Assembly: GCF_012933445.1 (NCBI RefSeq) | Contig: NZ_JABBNC010000023.1 | Span: forward strand, 92,049 to 156,048 | Length of the DNA: 64,000 nt | Reading direction: 5' to 3' | Origin: Actinoplanes sp. TBRC 11911 | Lineage (GTDB): Bacteria; Actinomycetota; Actinomycetes; Mycobacteriales; Micromonosporaceae | Shown: one piece after another, positions 59,185-64,000 of the stretch | Numbering within the stretch: position 1 is the stretch's first letter | Layout: each line of letters opens with the position of its first letter | Translations under genes and position numbers: made by a program | The notes under the pieces: generated by a model | The model's database searches: none | The model's input: the letters and a program-made list of their open reading frames with translations, nothing else | What the model was told of the DNA's origin: nothing

Positions 59185-60486
59185 ATGAGCGATCACTCTC
59201 GCGCGGATTTCATCGTTGACGTCCTCACCCGGGAATTCGGCGCTCTGATAGCGCTCGACCCCGCCGCCTTCCGGCGCAAGTTCCGCAAGATGGCCGCCTC
59301 CCCGTTCGCGTTCTACCGGGGGAGTGCGTCGCTTTTCTACGCCGATCTAACCGCCACCTACGCGGACGACAGCTTCCTCGACGAACGCACCAGCCGGGTG
59401 TGGATCCACGGCGATCTGCATGCCGAGAACTTCGGGACCTACATGAACTCGTCCGGTGTGCTCGTCTTCAACGTCAATGACTTCGATGAGGCGTACGTGG
59501 GGCCCTTCTCCTGGGATCTCAAACGCTTCTCGGCGAGCCTCGCCCTGATCGGCTACCAGAAGGCGCTCAGCGACGACAGCATCACCTCGCTGGTGACGAC
59601 CTTCGCGCGGTCCTATCTCAACGAGCTCCGGGCGATCGCGGACGGCGGCGACGACGCCATCGGGTCGATCACGCTGGACAACGCGGACGGTGTGCTGCGC
59701 CGGGTGCTGCAGCACGCGCGACTCAACACGCGCGTCGAGATGCTGTCCGATCAGACCACGATCGACGACTACGAGCGGCGCTTCGCCATGCTGGACGGCG
59801 TCTACCAGGTGGACGGCGACACCGCGCCACAAGTGGAGGCCGCCTTCACGCGATATTTAGCGACGCTTCCGGACGCGGGCCGGCCGGTGTCCACCCACAT
59901 CAAGGACATCAAGCTGCGCAAGGGCGTGGGCATCGGCTCGGCCGGGCTTCCGTCGTACAACCTGCTGCTCGAGGGCCACACCCAGGCCCTGGAGAACGAC
60001 GTGATCATCTACATGAAGCAGGCGCAGGTGCCGGCCGTGGCGCGCTGGATCGACGACGAGCGCGTCCGGTCGTACTTCCGGCACCAGGGCCACCGCACCG
60101 CCGAGTCGCAGCGGGCGCTCCAGGCGCACGCGGATCCGTGGCTCGGCTACACCGAACTGAACGGCGTCGGCCAGCTCGTCGCCGAGGTCTCCCCGTACGC
60201 CGCCGACCTGGACTGGTCCGACGTGAACGAGCCCGACGAGCTCACCGGCGTGATCGCCGACCTGGGCCGGGCCGTCGCCCGGATGCATTCGGTCGCCGAC
60301 GACGAGTCCAGCCACGACCTGGTCGACTTCTCCACGGAGGAGGCCATCGTCGCGGCCACCGACAAGGACGAGACCGGTTTCGTACGCCACCTCGTCGACT
60401 TCGCCCATCGCTACGGCGACCAGGCCCGCGAGGACCACCAGGACTTCGTCGACCTGTTCCGCAACGGCCGCATGCCGGGTGTATGA
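59185..60486 (+). CDS. DUF2252 family protein
   Basis: 433-residue protein of the DUF2252 family, which has a kinase-like fold. The signature HGDLHAENFGTY (75-86) corresponds to the aminoglycoside-phosphotransferase HGDLxxxN catalytic loop, followed by FNVNDFDEAYVGPFSWDLKRFSASL, where NDFD resembles the metal-binding D-F/W motif. GVGSAGLPSYNLLLEG and a C-terminal FVDLFRNG also fit. Phosphotransfer is a prediction only. Start ATG 59185: TACTCT ends 6 bases before. TTA codon at 59857. Sits inside the partial nuo cluster without obvious functional link. Confidence 0.88.
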   Translation: MSDHSRADFIVDVLTREFGALIALDPAAFRRKFRKMAASPFAFYRGSASLFYADLTATYADDSFLDERTSRVWIHGDLHAENFGTYMNSSGVLVFNVNDFDEAYVGPFSWDLKRFSASLALIGYQKALSDDSITSLVTTFARSYLNELRAIADGGDDAIGSITLDNADGVLRRVLQHARLNTRVEMLSDQTTIDDYERRFAMLDGVYQVDGDTAPQVEAAFTRYLATLPDAGRPVSTHIKDIKLRKGVGIGSAGLPSYNLLLEGHTQALENDVIIYMKQAQVPAVARWIDDERVRSYFRHQGHRTAESQRALQAHADPWLGYTELNGVGQLVAEVSPYAADLDWSDVNEPDELTGVIADLGRAVARMHSVADDESSHDLVDFSTEEAIVAATDKDETGFVRHLVDFAHRYGDQAREDHQDFVDLFRNGRMPGV

Positions 60487-60525
60487 GTCGACGCGACGGG
60501 CCCGCCGGATCATAGGATGGCGGGC

Positions 60526-61119
60526 ATGACGCCCGAAGAGGTCGGCGAGCGCCTGGTCGCCCTGCTGACCGAGGAGGACTCACCGGAGATCGTCGCCAGC
60601 CTGTCCGGCGGTGGTTCCGGGCACGAGCGCGCCGTCGTTGACGTGCCGGTCGCGCGCTGGTGGGAGGCTGTCGGAACGGCCAAGCACAACGGCGCCGTCG
60701 GCTGCGACTTCTTCGACTGGCTCTCCGCCGTCGACGAGCTCGACGACGGTTTCGACGTGGTCTGCCACCTGTATTCGACCCGCCGCAAGCACTCACTGCT
60801 GCTGCGCACCCGGGTGCCCAGGGACGAGCCGGTCGTCGAGTCGGTGGTCGAGCTGTTCCCGGGCGCCGCGTGGCACGAGCGCGAGACGTACGAGATGTTC
60901 GGCATCACCTTCGCCCGGCACCCCGACCTGCGTCCGCTGCTGCTGCCGCCGGGCTTCGAGGGGCACCCGCTGCGTAAGGAGTTCGTGCTGGCCGCGCGGG
61001 TCGCGAAGGCCTGGCCCGGCGCGAAGGAGCCCGGGGAGTCGGAGAGCGGCGCTGCCAAACGAGCCCCGATGCGGCCCCCAGGCGTACCGGATCCGAAGGA
61101 GTGGGGTCCGCAAGCATGA
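60526..61119 (+). CDS. nuoC: NADH-quinone oxidoreductase subunit C
   Basis: 197-residue NuoC (30-kDa subunit) after start ATG 60526, chosen because TAGGAT lies 7 bases upstream; ATG 60517 is inside that box. Conserved core: FFDWLSAVDELDDGFDVVCHLYS (about 63-85), VPRDEPVVESVVELFPGAAWHERETYEMFGITFARHPDLRPLLLP, the diagnostic WxERExxDxxGI-type motif with Tyr/Met variants. Usually nuoD follows; here the gene overlaps nuoH by 4 bp instead. Confidence 0.93.
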   Translation: MTPEEVGERLVALLTEEDSPEIVASLSGGGSGHERAVVDVPVARWWEAVGTAKHNGAVGCDFFDWLSAVDELDDGFDVVCHLYSTRRKHSLLLRTRVPRDEPVVESVVELFPGAAWHERETYEMFGITFARHPDLRPLLLPPGFEGHPLRKEFVLAARVAKAWPGAKEPGESESGAAKRAPMRPPGVPDPKEWGPQA

Positions 61120-62075
61120 TCCCTCTCTGGCTTGATCTGGTCATCCGGGTCGTTGCCGTGGTCGTGGCGTTCCTGCTGCTGCCGCTGGTCGTGGGGCAGA
61201 CCGAGCACAAGGTGATGGCCCACATGCAGGCGCGGCTCGGCCCGATGTACGCGGGCGGCTTCCACGGCTGGGCGCAACTGGTCGCGGACGGCGTGAAGTT
61301 CGTCCAGAAGGAGGACGTCGCGCCGAACGGGTCCGACCGCCGGGTGTTCCGGCTGGCCCCGCTGGTGGCCCTGTTCCCGTACCTGCTGATCCTCCTGACC
61401 ATCCCACTCGGCCCCGGTCTCGTCGCGCAGTCCCTGGACGTCGGCCTGTTCTTCGTGCTCGCCCTGCTGGGCGTGGGTGTCGTCGCCGTGCTGATGTCCG
61501 CGTGGGCGTCCGCGAACAAGTACAGCCTGCTCGGCGGCATGCGCGGCGCCGCTCAGCTCCTCGGCTACGAACTCCCGCTCGTCCTCGCCGCCGCCAGCGT
61601 CGCGGCCGCCGCCGGCACACTCAGCCTGCCCGGCATCGTCGAGGCGTGGCGTCCGTGGTGGCTGCTCTGGCAGTTACCGGCCACCGTCGTCTTCTTCATC
61701 TCCGGGCTCGCCGAGATCCGCCGCCCACCGTTCGACATGCCGATCGCCGACTCCGAGCTGGTCTTCGGCTACATGACCGAGTACACCGGCCTGCGCTTCG
61801 CCTTCTTCCTGCTCGCCGAGTACGTGGGGATCGTCGTCATCGCCGCCCTCACCACCGTCCTCTTCCTCGGCGGCTGGCACGGGCCACTCTCCGATCAGCT
61901 CGGCTGGCTGTGGACGCTGCTGAAAGTCTTCGCGGTGTCCTTCGTGATCATCTGGTTCCGTGTGTCGTATCCCCGGCTGCGCGAGGACCAGCTGCAACGG
62001 CTCTGCTGGCTGGTCCTCGTCCCGGTGGCGCTGCTTCAGCTGGTGCTGACCGCGACGGTCAAGGTCTTCACCTGA
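61116..62075 (+). CDS. nuoH: NADH-quinone oxidoreductase subunit H
   Basis: 319-residue membrane subunit with eight helices, forming the quinone pocket and the start of the proton path. Family motifs: QTEHKVMAHMQARLGPMYAG, DGVKFVQKEDVAPNGSDR, SAWASANKYSLLGGMRGAAQLLGYELPL, AEIRRPPFDMPIADSELVFGYMTEYTG and RVSYPRLREDQLQRLCW. Translationally coupled to nuoC (ATGA). TTA codon at 61674. 8-bp overlap with the convergent transglutaminase-like gene, which separates it from nuoI. Confidence 0.95.
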   Translation: MIPLWLDLVIRVVAVVVAFLLLPLVVGQTEHKVMAHMQARLGPMYAGGFHGWAQLVADGVKFVQKEDVAPNGSDRRVFRLAPLVALFPYLLILLTIPLGPGLVAQSLDVGLFFVLALLGVGVVAVLMSAWASANKYSLLGGMRGAAQLLGYELPLVLAAASVAAAAGTLSLPGIVEAWRPWWLLWQLPATVVFFISGLAEIRRPPFDMPIADSELVFGYMTEYTGLRFAFFLLAEYVGIVVIAALTTVLFLGGWHGPLSDQLGWLWTLLKVFAVSFVIIWFRVSYPRLREDQLQRLCWLVLVPVALLQLVLTATVKVFT

Positions 62076-62805
62076 GCACTTCGGACCGCTTCCGCAGTTC
62101 GTTGAACACCTCCTCCGGGATGCCCGGGCCCTCCCACGTGTCCCACGGCAGCACCTCGACGCCCGCCAGCGCCAACTCGTCACGCGCCACGTTCCCGGCG
62201 ATCCAGTCCTCGCCACCCTCGTTGATCGTGCTCAGCCCGAACCGCGAAGCGTCCACCCCACCGGCCTTCACCAGCCGCATCGCCTCACCGGCCACGACAA
62301 ACCGGTCCCCGACGTCGCTCAGGTCAAAGTCAATCCCCAGAGCCTTCCCCTGTACGCCGTCGATCTGCGCATCACCGCGCCGCCAGCGCTCGCCGTCGTG
62401 GTACTCGACCACCCAGTGATCCTCGAACCAGCCCTCGCGGAAGTAGGCCCCGAACCCGCACCGCGCCCGAGCCGGCACCCCGTGCGCCCGCAGCAGTGCC
62501 ACACTCACGACGGTGAACCCGCGGCAGTTGGTGGCCACGCGTTGCTCGGGTTCGCGCGCCACATCGAACGGCCGCGGGTCTTTCGCCAGCACCGCATCCA
62601 GGATCTTGTCGGCGGGCCGCAGGTGCACGGTCTCCCGATCGGCGTCGCTGAGCGTGACCCCGTACGCGTCCGCCCAGAACTCATGGATGAGCAGCCCGTG
62701 CAGAATCGCAGCGATCCCCGTGAAGTCACCCGGCAGTCGAGCCACGGCGTCCGCATGCCCACCAACACCGGTCATCAACCCAGCCTCACGATAGGTCGTT
62801 TTCAT
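62068..62805 (-). CDS. Transglutaminase-like protease-fold protein
   Basis: 245-residue protein with a transglutaminase-like (papain-like) catalytic core. Triad Cys94 in ATNCRGF, His130 in EDHWVVEYHDG and Asp145 in RGDAQIDG. Members are often cysteine proteases or de-amidases; the actual activity is unknown. No export signal seen. It is on the opposite strand within the partial nuo cluster, wedged between nuoH (8-bp overlap) and the Uma2 remnant, evidently a later insertion. Confidence 0.87.
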   Translation of the reverse strand: MKTTYREAGLMTGVGGHADAVARLPGDFTGIAAILHGLLIHEFWADAYGVTLSDADRETVHLRPADKILDAVLAKDPRPFDVAREPEQRVATNCRGFTVVSVALLRAHGVPARARCGFGAYFREGWFEDHWVVEYHDGERWRRGDAQIDGVQGKALGIDFDLSDVGDRFVVAGEAMRLVKAGGVDASRFGLSTINEGGEDWIAGNVARDELALAGVEVLPWDTWEGPGIPEEVFNELRKRSEVLR

Positions 62806-62838
62806 GGACCAATCTGACTACCTCCCCCAGTGTCAGAG

Positions 62839-63075
62839 TCAACCCAGCCAGCGAAGGCGCGCTTGAAAAGCCGGTCGAGGCCTTTCGTGATATTGATCAG
62901 GCTGAGACTCGTCGAGCGCGGCGCTCAGCCGGGTGATGACCTGCTGATGCGCCAAGGTGGGTGACGCCCGGAGGATCAACGAGCCATCCACCAGCTCGCG
63001 CCGCCGGTTGTCCTCGGGCAAGTTCTCGAGGTCGTCGCCAGTCCAAGATCCAGAATGGTCGAGAGAGATCGTCAT
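62839..63075 (-). pseudogene. Uma2-family endonuclease remnant
   Basis: 78 codons. Residues 8-57 match the N-terminal part of actinobacterial Uma2/DUF820 endonuclease-fold proteins (WTGDDLENLPEDNRRRELVDGSL, then SPTLAHQQVITRLSAAL), but the sequence then turns into unrelated, Arg-rich residues and stops, lacking the catalytic Asp/Glu/Lys half of a protein of about 190 residues. The remaining space before the next gene is 33 bp, so the rest has been deleted. Probably non-functional. Confidence 0.7.
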
Positions 63076-63178
63076 TATGGTTTCTCCCGGTGAGCCGACG
63101 ACCCGAAACCGACCGTACCGGAAGATCTACTGGGGGTGTGCTCGCGTCACACGCGGCGACGGGGCAGGATGTCTGATT

Positions 63179-64000
63179 GTGAGTGACGACGGGGAGCGCA
63201 ACGGCACGCCCGGTAAGGGCCTGGTGCAAGGTCTCGCGGTCACGTTCAAGACCATGACCAAGCGATCGGTCACCCAGCAGTACCCCGACGTCAAACCCGA
63301 GCTCCCCCCTCGCTCGCGCGGCGTGATCGCGCTGCTCGAGGAGAACTGCACGGTCTGCATGCTCTGCGCCCGCGAGTGCCCGGACTGGTGCATCTACATC
63401 GACTCGCACAAGGAAGAGGTCGTCGTCCCGGGCGCCGCGCGGGCCCGCCAGCGCAACGTCCTCGACAAGTTCGACATCGACTTCTCGCTCTGCATGTACT
63501 GCGGCATCTGCATCGAGGTCTGCCCCTTCGACGCGCTGCACTGGACGCCCGAGTTCGAATACTCCGAGACCGACGTCCTCGACCTCCTGCACGACAAGGA
63601 CCGGCTGGGCGATTGGATGCGCACGGTGCCTCCGCCGCCGGCCCACGACGTCCTCGGCGAACCCTCGAAAGAGGAGGCCACCGCGGCACGCAAGGCAGCG
63701 GGCCCAGGCGCGGCCACCGCGGCGAAAACAGCAAGGCCTCCGGTACGGCGTGCGCCCTCACCAACCACACCATCACCCGCACCGGAAGCGAACGCGGACG
63801 CAACGCCCCGCAAGCGCCCCCCACGCCCCGCCCACACCGAGGACGCCCCGCCCTCACCGCACGCGCAAACGCCTTCGGCGGATAATTTGGGCCCCGCCCC
63901 GTCAACGGCCGCCCCCAGCAACGCGGAGCGCCAGGCGCGCCGGCCGATTACGGATTCCGAGCGTGAGGCGCCGCGCCCGGCTACCGATTCCGAGCGTGAG
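63179..64000 (+). CDS. nuoI: NADH-quinone oxidoreductase subunit I, 3' truncated by window end
   Basis: 274 codons visible, open to the end. Two [4Fe-4S] motifs: CTVCMLCARECP (about 62-73) and CMYCGICIEVCP (about 107-118) define NuoI, the link between NADH/N-module and quinone. Residues from about 165 form a long low-complexity tail (Ala/Pro/Arg, ending in repeated TDSERE), unlike NuoI of the main operon, which ends soon after the second motif. GTG 63179; CAGGAT lies 8 bases upstream. Oriented like nuoBCH but separated by the inserted minus-strand genes. Confidence 0.92.
   Translation, partial: MSDDGERNGTPGKGLVQGLAVTFKTMTKRSVTQQYPDVKPELPPRSRGVIALLEENCTVCMLCARECPDWCIYIDSHKEEVVVPGAARARQRNVLDKFDIDFSLCMYCGICIEVCPFDALHWTPEFEYSETDVLDLLHDKDRLGDWMRTVPPPPAHDVLGEPSKEEATAARKAAGPGAATAAKTARPPVRRAPSPTTPSPAPEANADATPRKRPPRPAHTEDAPPSPHAQTPSADNLGPAPSTAAPSNAERQARRPITDSEREAPRPATDSERE

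Noticed and set aside
60526..61119. NuoCD fusion that would explain the absent nuoD
   Set aside because: The protein is 197 residues, the size of NuoC alone, and lacks all NuoD motifs.

Overview
The window is high-GC (about 70%) DNA from an actinomycete. Several features point to Micromonosporaceae, and an Actinoplanes-like genome is the best guess: GTG starts are frequent, TANNNT boxes sit 6-8 bases before start codons (leaderless mRNAs), a c-di-AMP riboswitch precedes an Rpf/LysM gene, and the order moeZ / DUF3152 / TetR / DUF3107 / DEAD helicase matches an actinobacterial core block. The genus call is inference; no 16S gene is present. About 65 protein genes are supported. No tRNA, rRNA, CRISPR array, intact insertion sequence or prophage was seen.

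Layout. 1-11.5 kb: a truncated MFS exporter facing an erythromycin-esterase-family gene, a double-MerR regulator, an alpha/beta hydrolase, a YqeY-like protein, the riboswitch-controlled Rpf/LysM protein, a saccharopine-dehydrogenase-like enzyme, a TetR/membrane-protein pair, an acetyltransferase, an HTH_42 protein and a DUF3040 protein. 11.5-24.7 kb: GT2-GtrA and GT39 glycosyltransferases, DAHP synthase behind a structured leader, an OmpR/MprB-type two-component pair, an exported TIM-barrel-like protein, TPR-Smr genes, a DHFR-like reductase and a membrane M28 peptidase. 24.7-34.1 kb: a tightly overlapping five-gene signalling operon (receiver-PP2C phosphatase, CHASE3 histidine kinase, Rcp1-type receiver, inositol-phosphatase-like protein, SDR), an exported coiled-coil protein, a membrane spermidine-synthase-like protein and a Ser/Thr kinase with a CBM2-like ectodomain. 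34.1-39.3 kb: a RecQ helicase fused to a phosphoribosyltransferase-like domain behind twin DnaA boxes, a CsoR-CopZ copper locus and an rRNA/tRNA-type methyltransferase. 39.3-50.9 kb: housekeeping block (DEAD helicase, DUF3107, TetR, Pro-rich protein, hydrolase, DUF3152 metzincin-like protein, MoeZ, terpene-cyclase-repeat protein, proA, proB, alkyltransferase-like protein). 50.9-64 kb: methyltransferase, TetR with duplicated operators controlling an epimerase-like protein, gamma-glutamyltransferase, GPH-type transporter, PLP decarboxylase, and a scattered partial complex I set (nuoB, nuoC, nuoH, nuoI) interrupted by DUF2252, transglutaminase-like and Uma2-remnant genes.

Most notable unexplained structure: a repeat of about 460 bp occurs twice, in inverted orientation (7576-8036 and 53446-53915). 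Each copy fills a gap between convergent genes and carries an inverted-repeat hairpin (perfect 15-bp stem in one copy) plus conserved CCACA..TGTGG-type near-palindromes. Second is the DAHP synthase leader, with an intrinsic terminator and mutually exclusive pairings. Third is the nuo cluster, which lacks nuoA, nuoD and the NADH-module genes within view.
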